Below are positions 1 through 8,340 of a stretch of DNA of 54,581 nucleotides, piece by piece. A program made the position numbers and the translations under genes. The notes under the pieces were generated by a model. The model saw only the letters and a list, made by a program, of their open reading frames with translations, ran no database searches and was not told the origin of the DNA. The first letter of the stretch is position 1; each line of letters opens with the position of its first letter. The stretch spans positions 1 through 54,581 of the forward strand of contig JBMFWG010000006.1 of NCBI GenBank assembly GCA_049965515.1. Reading direction: 5' to 3'. The stretch is from UBA4572 sp049965515 (GTDB lineage Bacteria; Nitrospirota; Leptospirillia; Leptospirillales; Leptospirillaceae).

Positions 1-483
1 CCCAGGAGGCCGTCGGAGGGAACCCGACGGATCGGGGGAAAAAAAGGAAGCAAGCGGCATCTCCTGGTGGACGGCCATGGAATCCCTCTGTCGCTCGTCG
101 TGACCGGAGCCAACCGGCATGACGTCACGCAGGTGGACGCGGTTCTGGACACGATCTTGGGGAACCGTCCGGAAACGGGTCCGGACCATCCCTCCCAGAA
201 CCTGTGTGCGGACAAGGGGTATGTGGGGTCTCCGGCCCGGGAAGCGATGGAGTCCCGCGGCTATGTTCCCCACGTCGTTCCTCGGGGACAGGAACGGGAC
301 AACAAGAAAAAGATCCTGGGATACAAGGCGCGACGATGGGTGGTGGAAGTCGCCCATGCGTGGCTCAACCGGTTCCGGAAACTTCTGGTCCGGTACGAGA
401 AATACGAAAGGACATACAGGGCCCTCCTTCATCTGGCCGCGGCCATCATCGCGTTCCGGAAAACCGGTATTATTTACGGATAG
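1..483 (+). mobile_element. IS5-family transposase, 5'-truncated by window edge
   Basis: The frame is open from base 1, so the gene starts outside the window and the first internal ATG (67) is not its start. What remains is the C-terminal part of a DDE transposase: KRHLLVDGHGIPLS near base 50, the ADKGYVG motif near base 210, and the Glu region RRWVVEVAHAWLNRFRKLL near base 335, followed by the usual LLHLAAAIIAFRKT end. This order is characteristic of IS5-family (IS427-like) enzymes, which cut and paste their own element. The bases just after and including the stop (about 477-491, ACGGATAGGTTCTTA) resemble an IS terminal repeat, but the other end is not in view, so the boundary is a guess. 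It lies about 70 bases from the end of the glucosidase gene and does not appear to interrupt it. Confidence 0.85.
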
Positions 484-550
484 GTTCTTAATTTTTTTAT
501 TTATTAAGTGTCTTGGGAAAAAGAGAGTTGCCCTTAAGAATAATTTTTTA

Positions 551-2587
551 TTAAGTTTTTACTCTCATGGATTGAAGAACTTGAAGGACCATAAAAAATG
601 AGGTTACGGACCAAGCCTGTATTCTGCATGAAGTAGGGTAGGGGAGAGGTCCAGATGTCGTGTTGTCCTTGGAAAACCCACAATACAACTCGGGAGGACG
701 TTCTCCAGGAAAGAGGCTTAGAGCTGATAGATAGGCATCGGCCAATTGCTTTGCCTCAGCTATCAGGCCATATCTTTTAAGTCCCTGGATGATAAGCGCA
801 TTATCGTGAGGCCAGATTGATCCGTTGTGGTAAGAGACAGGGTTGTAACGAATTTCATTACTTCCTATCGTTCTGATGCCATACCCCGAAAACATATCCG
901 GTTGTAAAAGCTCCCTCCCTGTTTTCCTGGCAAGTCTGGTTTTGGCAATTCCAGTAAAAAGAAGATGACCTGCATTTGAGCTGCGGACTTCACACGGTTG
1001 TCTTTCTCCGTCAATGGCTAGGGCAAACATACGAATGGTGGGGCTCCAGAAGAGGTCATTGAATCTTTTCTTTAGATTTGTTGCTTTCCGGATATAGATC
1101 TGAGCTTTCTTGTTATCTCCCCACTCTGCGAGGAGTGCGGCGTAGCCATTGTAGGCCATATATAGATATCCCTGAACTTCGGAGAGCGCAATTGGATGAG
1201 GGGCAATTCGACCATCGGCGTGAAAAATCGAGTCTCCGGAATCTTTCCATCCCTTTTGGATAAGTCCTCCCTCTTGGTCTCCCGAATAAACAAGGAATCC
1301 GGAGTCTGGATTGATGCCGAAATTTTCAATCCAACCCATGGCCCGATGGAGAGCTGGGCGAATTGTTAAAAGAAAAGATCGGTTGCCTGTTTTTTTAAGA
1401 TATTCAGCTGCAAGGGCGATAAATAATGGGGTTGAATCGACAGACCCATAATAGCAGGAAAAAGGGATTGAGGGATCATTCGCAACCTCCCCATATCGAT
1501 ATTCATGAAGGATCTTGCCGGGTTGGGCATCTCTGAGGTCGTCGTGTCTTTTTGCCTGATTTTTTGCAAGAAAGGCCAGGATGGATCGTGAAAGTTCTGG
1601 GTAGGTCCATAAAGTAAAGAAACCTGTGATCAGAGCATCTCGTCCAAAAGGGGTTGAAAACCAGGGAATCCCCGCATAAGGGTAGGAACCGGTTGTCTGA
1701 GGGGTCAGCAATATTCTGAGGTCTCTCAGTGCATTGTTACACCAACGATCTAATGGAGCTTGATCGCTCGAGATTTTGGGCCACTTGCTCCTAAAAATCC
1801 TCTCTTTTTTTTTGTCAAGACGTTCAAGTTGAGTGATTTTTTCTGGTGTATTTCGTTTTAATACGAGTCGATCATTTTTCTTCCCCTCGTCAAATAGGGA
1901 TGAGATTTGAAAGGATGTTGTTCCCTTTGCAACGATAGAGATTTTGCCCTCAAATCCTTGGGCTGAAGTTATGAAGTTGCTTCCCCAAAGGCGAATAAGA
2001 GAACTCCGTCGCACTCCGTCTTCACCGAGACACGTAAGAAGGAGCTCATTTGTCGTATCTTCCTGAAATCTCTCGATCGTGTGTCTCGGCCATCGAGAGC
2101 GGATGCCCCTAATGTCCATGATATCACGAAAGTCTGCATCGGCCTTGATTGCGATGGGGATTTGTATGTCAAATGGAGCGTGATTTTCTATCTCGACGTT
2201 ATCTTCGAATCCATTGCTTAAGCAAAAACGCTTGTATCTGACTAGGAGAGGTCCATCCACAAAAAAGCTTTCTCCCTTTGTCGACGCGAAATCGGAAGTA
2301 ATTGAAGGTCCTAGTAAGATGAGGGAGAAAAGAAAGGGACTAGGTCCGTTGCCTCCATCTGAAAGAGGTGTAATTGGTAACAAGGGTTTTCCGGCAACGT
2401 CAAGGGTGTAAATGGAAAAATGGCGCATTCCTTTCCAGTAGGCCCCATGAATTCCTCTCTGATCTGAGTTGATCTCCATGGAATTTCCCCAAATTCCACA
2501 AAGATCGCCATTTTTAAAAAGATGGTCATTGGGAGTGAGCGTCAAGGGAATTTTTTGTTGCAAATCACTTCGTTGAACGCCATTCAT
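551..2587 (-). CDS. Amylo-alpha-1,6-glucosidase / glycogen-debranching-type glycoside hydrolase
   Basis: 678 residues. The N-terminal third has the beta-rich GDE_N-type look (GNSMEINSDQRGIHGAYWKG near residue 35). The C-terminal part is an (alpha/alpha)6 glucosidase with the family signatures YAGIPWFSTPFGRD (about residue 305), KGWKDSGDSIFHADG and YHNGSIWPHDNALI. Such enzymes release branch-point or glycerate-linked glucose from polysaccharides in the cytoplasm; the exact substrate cannot be read here. I chose the start at 2587 over the longer ATG at 2650 because it forms an ATGA overlap with the bioF stop and has AAGGAG 6 bases upstream. The C terminus (CRIQAWSVTSFFMVLQVLQ) looks complete. 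It is the last gene of the biotin operon, an odd pairing. Base composition is noticeably more AT-rich than the genes to the right. Confidence 0.8.
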   Translation of the reverse strand: MNGVQRSDLQQKIPLTLTPNDHLFKNGDLCGIWGNSMEINSDQRGIHGAYWKGMRHFSIYTLDVAGKPLLPITPLSDGGNGPSPFLFSLILLGPSITSDFASTKGESFFVDGPLLVRYKRFCLSNGFEDNVEIENHAPFDIQIPIAIKADADFRDIMDIRGIRSRWPRHTIERFQEDTTNELLLTCLGEDGVRRSSLIRLWGSNFITSAQGFEGKISIVAKGTTSFQISSLFDEGKKNDRLVLKRNTPEKITQLERLDKKKERIFRSKWPKISSDQAPLDRWCNNALRDLRILLTPQTTGSYPYAGIPWFSTPFGRDALITGFFTLWTYPELSRSILAFLAKNQAKRHDDLRDAQPGKILHEYRYGEVANDPSIPFSCYYGSVDSTPLFIALAAEYLKKTGNRSFLLTIRPALHRAMGWIENFGINPDSGFLVYSGDQEGGLIQKGWKDSGDSIFHADGRIAPHPIALSEVQGYLYMAYNGYAALLAEWGDNKKAQIYIRKATNLKKRFNDLFWSPTIRMFALAIDGERQPCEVRSSNAGHLLFTGIAKTRLARKTGRELLQPDMFSGYGIRTIGSNEIRYNPVSYHNGSIWPHDNALIIQGLKRYGLIAEAKQLADAYLSALSLFPGERPPELYCGFSKDNTTSGPLPYPTSCRIQAWSVTSFFMVLQVLQSMRVKT

Positions 2588-3714
2588 ATCTTGTCTCCTT
2601 TTCCGGGAGCGAGGCACGTCTCGAGGGTTTTTTTGATATTTTTGTCCCACCCGATATTAACCGACAGTCGGAGTATGTCTTCCCCTCGCGGGACAGTAGG
2701 GTAGGTAATGACCGGAAGATAATAGCCCTGGGCTCGAAAGCTGTCAGAGGTCGACTGAAGTGACGCGGGATCGCCGCTTATTGGAATAATGGGGGAGGGG
2801 GAATCCATGTTCTTTTTGATATACGCATTCCATATTCGACTTTCATGCTGGAGGTTCCTCACAATTTCTGGGGTCTCCGCGAGAACATGAATAGCTTCAA
2901 GCGATGCAGCTAGAACTCCGGGAGGAAGTGCGGTTGTGTAGATGAGTGTGCGGGCAGTTGACTCCAAAATTTTAGAGGCCTTTTCATGAAGTATGACAAA
3001 TCCTCCCAAGCTTCCTAGAGCTTTGGAATAAGTCCCTGTGAGAATCATTCGCTCCGGAATATAGGGAAGGGAAAGAGCCTCGAGTGCCCCTCTTCCGCTA
3101 AGCCCTGTCGTTCCTGTTGCATGGGCTTCATCGATGACAAGAATTCCATCGTATTCTTCAACGATTTCATAGAGATCACGCAGTGGGGCTAGGTCTCCTC
3201 TCATGCTGAAAAGGGATTCAGTGATAATCACTGGATTTCGTTGAGGATTCTTCTGGAGATATTTTTTTATGAAATCTGCATTGTTATGCGGATATATAAG
3301 CTTGCGCCCCTTCACATTTCGCATCCCGTCAATAAGGGATGCATGATTTTCTGAATCAGAAAATATCAAAGGACTGAGCTCCGAGATCAAAGATACGGTA
3401 GCTAGATTCGCATGGAATCCGGATGTGAAAACAAGTGCGGTCCCTTTCCCTCCTGTTTTGAACTGCAAGGTGGCATCGGAAAGGTCCCGGTTGAGTGGGT
3501 GGTTTCCCGAGAGGTAACGTGATCCCGTCGCACCAGTTCCGAATTCTCTGATGGCACGACACGATGCCTCGATGACCAGAGGGTGGCGGGAAAGCCCCAG
3601 GTAGTCGTTCGAAGAGAGAGAGATTAACCCGGGGGGCGGCATTTTTTTGATGCGCCCTGAGGTTTCAAGGGATGAATAACCTTTTTCAATAAGGGAGGCA
3701 ATAGCCTTTTCCAT
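2584..3714 (-). CDS. bioF: 8-amino-7-oxononanoate synthase
   Basis: 376 residues, normal length for this PLP-dependent alpha-oxoamine synthase, which condenses pimeloyl-CoA (or pimeloyl-ACP) with alanine to start the biotin ring. Visible family features: SLSSNDYLGLS near residue 33, GTGATGSRYLSGN near 60, the PLP-contacting DEAHATG (Asp195, His198) and the Schiff-base lysine in TGTYSKALGSLGGF (Lys231). It is the third gene of bioB-bioW-bioF, 12 bases after bioW and overlapping the downstream glucosidase by 4 bases. Since bioW makes pimeloyl-CoA, the substrate here is most likely the CoA thioester. bioA and bioD are not in the window. Confidence 0.93.
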   Translation of the reverse strand: MEKAIASLIEKGYSSLETSGRIKKMPPPGLISLSSNDYLGLSRHPLVIEASCRAIREFGTGATGSRYLSGNHPLNRDLSDATLQFKTGGKGTALVFTSGFHANLATVSLISELSPLIFSDSENHASLIDGMRNVKGRKLIYPHNNADFIKKYLQKNPQRNPVIITESLFSMRGDLAPLRDLYEIVEEYDGILVIDEAHATGTTGLSGRGALEALSLPYIPERMILTGTYSKALGSLGGFVILHEKASKILESTARTLIYTTALPPGVLAASLEAIHVLAETPEIVRNLQHESRIWNAYIKKNMDSPSPIIPISGDPASLQSTSDSFRAQGYYLPVITYPTVPRGEDILRLSVNIGWDKNIKKTLETCLAPGKGDKI

Positions 3715-3726
3715 TCTTCTTCAATC

Positions 3727-4551
3727 CTAGCTTGCCGTGAGGTTAATATCTTGAAGCGAGGAAAGCTTGAATGGGAGAGGAGAATGCGGCTGCTGACACG
3801 AAAAAAGGACCGGAGTTTCACGAAGAAAAGTCAAAAGATTATCCAAGGCATTTTCCTCTTTCAGAAGGTAAAGTCGTCCCCCTGAGGGAAGTTCGGCCGG
3901 TTTGATAAAGGGAATTCGAATGTATCCTGTTGTTCGGGAGGCGATGTATCCTGTCTGGTAGTTTGGATCATCGGAGGCACAGAGCTCGAGGAGGATCTGT
4001 TCGGCCATAAGAACCTTGCTCGAAAGAATGAGGGCATCAACGAATCGGTAACTCGGCTGGACAAGACGCCGGGCCGCTGCCTCTTCAAGTGATTTTCGGA
4101 GAGTTGGAAGGCATCCGAAGTGGGTTGTCCGAATTCCTCCATTCGCAGACTCATTGATGATGTGGCCTTGTTCATTGACGAGCAAGGCTCCATTTCGGGG
4201 ATGACATCCTAGAATCTCCTTTTCAAATATCATGAGTACACGAGTTGCCAAGGATGGGGGCAGAAGGTTTTCAAGAATCATACGGACTGAATCCATCGAC
4301 TCCCGGAGACTCGATGACTCAAGAGCACGAACCGGTAGCAGAGCCCCTTGATGAATACTCGAGGGGGAAATCGGGTCAATGGTAAGAATCTGCTGGAGAG
4401 GGGGATTTTCGTTCGGATAACTGAGCATCCGAGAAGCCAATCGGCTGATGGCGCTCTCGAAGTTTTCTGGCGCAACAAGATCCTCGGCCCCAGAAATGTG
4501 ACGCCCGTTCTTATGGATCCGCATCCGGAGGCTGAAATAGGACTCAGTCAA
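3727..4551 (-). CDS. bioW: 6-carboxyhexanoate--CoA ligase (pimeloyl-CoA synthetase)
   Basis: 274 residues, slightly longer than typical BioW (about 250-260). The N terminus YFSLRMRIHKNGRHISGAED matches the BioW start, including the HISGAE motif (residues 18-23). A central PRNGALLVNEQGHI and TTHFGC follow, then a basic/aromatic C-terminal half with TGYIASRTTGYIRIP. BioW adenylates free pimelic acid and transfers it to CoA, giving the BioF substrate. It begins 8 bases inside bioB and is followed after 12 bases by bioF, which supports the assignment. Presence of BioW implies that pimelate comes as a free diacid (from fatty acid synthesis or outside) and not by the BioC/BioH ester route. Assignment rests on N-terminal motif plus context. 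Confidence 0.85.
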   Translation of the reverse strand: MTESYFSLRMRIHKNGRHISGAEDLVAPENFESAISRLASRMLSYPNENPPLQQILTIDPISPSSIHQGALLPVRALESSSLRESMDSVRMILENLLPPSLATRVLMIFEKEILGCHPRNGALLVNEQGHIINESANGGIRTTHFGCLPTLRKSLEEAAARRLVQPSYRFVDALILSSKVLMAEQILLELCASDDPNYQTGYIASRTTGYIRIPFIKPAELPSGGRLYLLKEENALDNLLTFLRETPVLFSCQQPHSPLPFKLSSLQDINLTAS

Positions 4552-5584
4552 TGTGGACTGTCGGAGAGGGAAGAGTATGAGGGGGCACTAGACCAAACCC
4601 TTCCTCATGGATCATCTGAATGTCAAGGTCGGGTGAACGACCCGATCGAGTCAGGTAGTTTCCGATCATAACCCCATCAGCTCCATTGTAAAAAATTTCT
4701 GGATGGCGGTTCTTCAGCGCGTGAATCCTTCCCCCACAAATCCTGACCTCTTTTTTGGGGAAGAAAAAGCGGCTAACGGAGATGATTCTCAGGGCCTCAT
4801 CGGCTTCAAGGGAAGACCCGTTCTCTGAAAAAAGAGGTGTTCCCGCAATTGGGACGAGAAAATTGATCGGGATCGAATCAACGTCAAGTTCTCGGAGAAG
4901 AAGGAAAAGGGAAACTCTGTCTTCGTTGGACTCGCCTACCCCAAAGATGCCACCTGAGCAAACAGAGATCCCCGCCTCTTTTGCCATTCGGACGGTTGAA
5001 ACGCGGTCATCATAGGCGTGGGTAGATACTATTTTGGGAAAATGATTTCGCGAGGTTTCGAGATTGTGGTGCAAACGGTCAAGTCCAGCGTTCTTGAGAA
5101 TGGAAACAGTCTCCCCTGACACCGAACCAAGCGTGGCGCAAGACCAGAGTCCAAGCTCTGAGTGCATTTTTCCCAGAGCCTCTTCAACGATGCGAAGTTC
5201 CGTAGGATTCTCAAGGCTTCGCCCGCTTGTGCCGATACAAAATCGACGGGTTCCATTTTGTTGAGCTGCCTTGGCCGCCTCGACAATTTTATTGGCTGCC
5301 AGTAAATCGTAGGTGGGGGTAATGGTGCGGAAGTGTGTTGACTGGGCACAGAAATGGCAGTCTTCAGAACAGGCACCAGATTTTGCATTCATGACAGTGC
5401 AAGGATCAATAAGACGACCTCGGAATTTTTCCCGGACAGCATTGGCACCCTCGCTGATGATCGGCGAAAATTCTTCGGGAAGAGAAAGGAGCCAAAGGGC
5501 CTGCTCCGGAGAAATTCCGTCCCCGGCGAGGGATGACTGCCGACATTCCCCGACTCTGTCGAGAATCTCTTTTTCGTTTGTCAT
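4544..5584 (-). CDS. bioB: Biotin synthase (radical SAM)
   Basis: 346 residues, the expected length. It inserts sulfur into dethiobiotin. The radical-SAM cluster cysteines are in GACSEDCHFCAQS (Cys72, Cys76, Cys79). Further family motifs are NAKSGAC, CIGTSGR, HHNLETSRNHFPKI, CSGGIFGVGE (second cluster region) and PINFLVPIAGTP, and a C-terminal NGADGVMIGNYLTRSGR. The ATG at 5584 is preceded by AAAGGA. It heads the minus-strand run bioB-bioW-bioF-glucosidase and lies divergent from clpC with a 304-base gap. I found no convincing -35/-10 pair or BirA-type operator for it in that gap. Confidence 0.96.
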   Translation of the reverse strand: MTNEKEILDRVGECRQSSLAGDGISPEQALWLLSLPEEFSPIISEGANAVREKFRGRLIDPCTVMNAKSGACSEDCHFCAQSTHFRTITPTYDLLAANKIVEAAKAAQQNGTRRFCIGTSGRSLENPTELRIVEEALGKMHSELGLWSCATLGSVSGETVSILKNAGLDRLHHNLETSRNHFPKIVSTHAYDDRVSTVRMAKEAGISVCSGGIFGVGESNEDRVSLFLLLRELDVDSIPINFLVPIAGTPLFSENGSSLEADEALRIISVSRFFFPKKEVRICGGRIHALKNRHPEIFYNGADGVMIGNYLTRSGRSPDLDIQMIHEEGFGLVPPHTLPSPTVHID

Positions 5585-5799
5585 GAGAGTCCTTTCCTGC
5601 CTGAGGCAGATATTAGCGAAAAAGTCAGAGTGGCTTATTCGGATATGAGATGAAGCATTGGGATCCTTTAAGATTAGACCCCAACTTCCTGAAATTACCT
5701 CGAACCGTTAAAAAAATCCAATCGACCCGTTCCAAGATTATTATTGAGAGACTTTTTGTTATTCTATCGTTGTCAAGGATGCTGTATTTATTTTGATTC

Positions 5800-5828
5800 T
5801 TGACAGGGTACCGGGGCAGGATTACTAT
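5800..5828 (+). promoter_or_regulatory. Sigma-70-type promoter of clpC
   Basis: TTGACA (5800-5805), 17-base spacer, TACTAT (5823-5828), placed 61 bases before the clpC start. The -35 is a perfect consensus. A second TTGACA on the minus strand (5776-5771) faces the biotin genes, but has no acceptable -10 at 16-18 bases. The rest of the 5585-5888 gap is AT-rich and holds nothing else I can name. Confidence 0.75.
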
Positions 5829-5888
5829 TTTTATTAGGGAAAAGTGTTGCTTGACCATACTGCTTGAGCCAAATTCAGGAGCCCTGCC

Positions 5889-8330
5889 ATGATGGACAAA
5901 TTTACGGAAAAGGGACGCAAGGTCATCATAATGGCCCGTGAGGAAGCCGAAAAGCATCAGAACGACTATCTCGGGACCGAGCATATTGTTCTGGCGCTGG
6001 TAGGCGACCAGGATGGGGTTCCCGTGGCAGTTCTTAAAAGGATGGGGTTAACGCCAGATCAGATCCGGATGGAGATCGAACGCAATCTTCTCAATGGAAC
6101 AGCCACACTGACATTTGGCGAATTGCCTCTCACCCCACGTGTCAAGAGAGTGATAGAGTACGCCGTTGATGAGGCGAGGTTGCTTGGCCATACACATATA
6201 GGTGCCGAACATCTTCTTCTGGGAGTCCTTAGGGAAGAGGATGGGATCGGCGGCAAGATTCTTCGGGCCCTTGGAGCAAATCTCCTTGCCGCCCGCCAGT
6301 TAACAGCCAGTCTTCTCAAAAAGGCCGGATCAGGATCGGGGCGGGAAAAGGAACGAAAGAGCGGAACACCGGCACTTGACGAATTTGGGAGAGACTTAAC
6401 CCAGATGGCGGCCGATGGTCATCTTGATCCTGTGATCGGTCGCCACGATGAAATCGAACGTGTTCTTCAGATTCTGGGCCGACGCACCAAGAATAATCCG
6501 GTTCTGATCGGAGAGTCCGGTGTGGGAAAGACCGCCATAGTTGAGGGCTTGGCCCAGAAGATTGTCAATGGCGAAGTTCCTGACAACCTGCTGAACAAAC
6601 GAGTGGTTGCCCTTGACCTGGGTTCCTTGGTGGCCGGGACAAAGTACCGTGGACAATTTGAGGAGCGACTCAAGGTTGTCATGAAAGAGGTGGTCACTGC
6701 CGGCAACATCATCGTCTTCATCGATGAGCTTCATACCCTAGTGGGGGCGGGGGCGGCCGAAGGTTCCATTGATGCGTCGAATATGCTGAAGCCCGCGCTT
6801 TCTCGAGGTGAGATTCAATGTATCGGAGCCACAACTCTAGATGAATACCGTAAATACATAGAAAAAGACGGAGCTCTCAAGCGCCGTTTTCAGCCAATTT
6901 ATGTGAATGAGCCTCCGGTGGAGGAAGCTGAAAGAATTATTCTCGGTCTTCGCGATCGCTATGAAGAACACCATGGTGTTGTTATTACCGATGATGCGGT
7001 GCGTGATGCCGTCGTTCTTTCGGAGCGTTATGTCACTGACCGCTTTCTGCCCGACAAGGCCATCGATATTATTGATGAAGCAGGATCACGGGCCAAACTC
7101 AAGAGCTACTCACTTCCGCCAGAGATTAAGGAGCTAGACTCCATCCTCAAGCGCTCCATGAAGGGTAAGGAACAGGCGATTCGGGAGCAGAATTTTGAGG
7201 AGGCTGTGCGTTTCCGAACCCAGGAAGACCTTCTTCGGAAACAGATTGAGGAAGAGAAGCTGAAATGGAAGACGGCCCAAGAGAAGAACAAGCCGGTCAT
7301 CGGAGGCGAAGAGGTTTCAGTGATTGTTTCGAAGATGACGGGCATTCCTCTTTATCGTATTGAGGAAGGGGAAAGTGAACGTCTTCTTAAGCTAGAGGAA
7401 GAGCTTCACCGACGAGTGGTGGGTCAAGATGAAGCAATCTCTGCCGTGGCCCGAGCGATCCGGCGTTCCCGTGCCGGGATCAAAGGCGAAAAACGGCCCA
7501 TCGGTTCCTTTATCTTTCTTGGACCAACGGGTGTTGGAAAAACAGAGCTGGCCAGAACCTTGGCCGAAGTCATGTTCGGCAACGAAGATGCCCTGATACG
7601 CGTGGATATGTCTGAGTATATGGAGCGGTTCAACGTGTCCCGCCTTACCGGCGCACCTCCTGGTTACGTAGGCTATGAAGAAGGTGGTCAGTTGACGGAG
7701 AAGGTCCGCCGTCGCCCCTATTCGGTCATTCTCTTTGACGAGATCGAGAAGGCCCATCCAGACATGTTTAATGTTCTCCTTCAAGTTCTCGACGATGGCT
7801 TCATCACAGACAGCCTAGGTCGTAAGATCGACTTTAAAAACACCGTTCTCATCATGACCTCGAATCTTGGGGCTCGTGCAATCGAGAAGGATGGATCCTT
7901 GGGATTTGCTCGGGGTGCAGGAGAGGTGAGGGAGGATTTCATCAAGACGACCATTCAGGATGATCTCAAGAGAACATTCAATCCGGAGTTTCTTAACAGG
8001 ATTGATGAGATTGTCGTCTTCCATCCCCTTGATGAAAAGCAGCTCGAATCCATTGTTGATATCCGGATTGATGAGCTCAACAAACGTTTGGCTTCCAAGG
8101 GAATTGTCCTTGAAATTGATCCAGAGGTTCGGCAGTGGCTAGTGAAGGAAGGCTATCAGGCCAATTACGGAGCCCGACCGATGCGACGAGCCATTCAGCG
8201 CCACATCGAAGATCGACTCTCTGAAAAGGTCATCAGCGGAGCCATTCACCCCGACAAGAAGATCCGCGTGGTTCTTCGAGAGGGGCAGCCCGTCTTCATT
8301 GAGGAAGATGCCATGGCGTCGATCGTCTGA
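5889..8330 (+). CDS. clpC: ClpC-type AAA+ ATPase subunit of Clp protease
   Basis: 813 residues. Order of domains: two Clp-N repeats (about 1-145, beginning FTEKGRKVIIMAREEAEKH and LGTEHIVLALV), first AAA+ with Walker A GESGVGKT (about 205) and Walker B IVFIDELHTL, UVR-containing middle domain (about 415-450), and second AAA+ with Walker A GPTGVGKT (about 547) and VILFDEIEKAHPD. The C-terminal domain has the NPEFLNRIDEI sensor. It unfolds substrates for ClpP in the cytoplasm. The first of two adjacent ATGs is used; AGGAG lies 7 bases upstream. clpP is not in view. The following gene tsaD begins 10 bases after the stop. The promoter is constitutive in appearance, with no CtsR-like repeat. Confidence 0.95.
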   Translation: MMDKFTEKGRKVIIMAREEAEKHQNDYLGTEHIVLALVGDQDGVPVAVLKRMGLTPDQIRMEIERNLLNGTATLTFGELPLTPRVKRVIEYAVDEARLLGHTHIGAEHLLLGVLREEDGIGGKILRALGANLLAARQLTASLLKKAGSGSGREKERKSGTPALDEFGRDLTQMAADGHLDPVIGRHDEIERVLQILGRRTKNNPVLIGESGVGKTAIVEGLAQKIVNGEVPDNLLNKRVVALDLGSLVAGTKYRGQFEERLKVVMKEVVTAGNIIVFIDELHTLVGAGAAEGSIDASNMLKPALSRGEIQCIGATTLDEYRKYIEKDGALKRRFQPIYVNEPPVEEAERIILGLRDRYEEHHGVVITDDAVRDAVVLSERYVTDRFLPDKAIDIIDEAGSRAKLKSYSLPPEIKELDSILKRSMKGKEQAIREQNFEEAVRFRTQEDLLRKQIEEEKLKWKTAQEKNKPVIGGEEVSVIVSKMTGIPLYRIEEGESERLLKLEEELHRRVVGQDEAISAVARAIRRSRAGIKGEKRPIGSFIFLGPTGVGKTELARTLAEVMFGNEDALIRVDMSEYMERFNVSRLTGAPPGYVGYEEGGQLTEKVRRRPYSVILFDEIEKAHPDMFNVLLQVLDDGFITDSLGRKIDFKNTVLIMTSNLGARAIEKDGSLGFARGAGEVREDFIKTTIQDDLKRTFNPEFLNRIDEIVVFHPLDEKQLESIVDIRIDELNKRLASKGIVLEIDPEVRQWLVKEGYQANYGARPMRRAIQRHIEDRLSEKVISGAIHPDKKIRVVLREGQPVFIEEDAMASIV

Positions 8331-8340
8331 TTCTCCTTTT

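Noticed and set aside
5748..5776. Minus-strand promoter for bioB from TTGACA at 5776-5771
   Set aside because: No acceptable -10 at 16-19 bases; nearest TA-rich hexamers are too far away.
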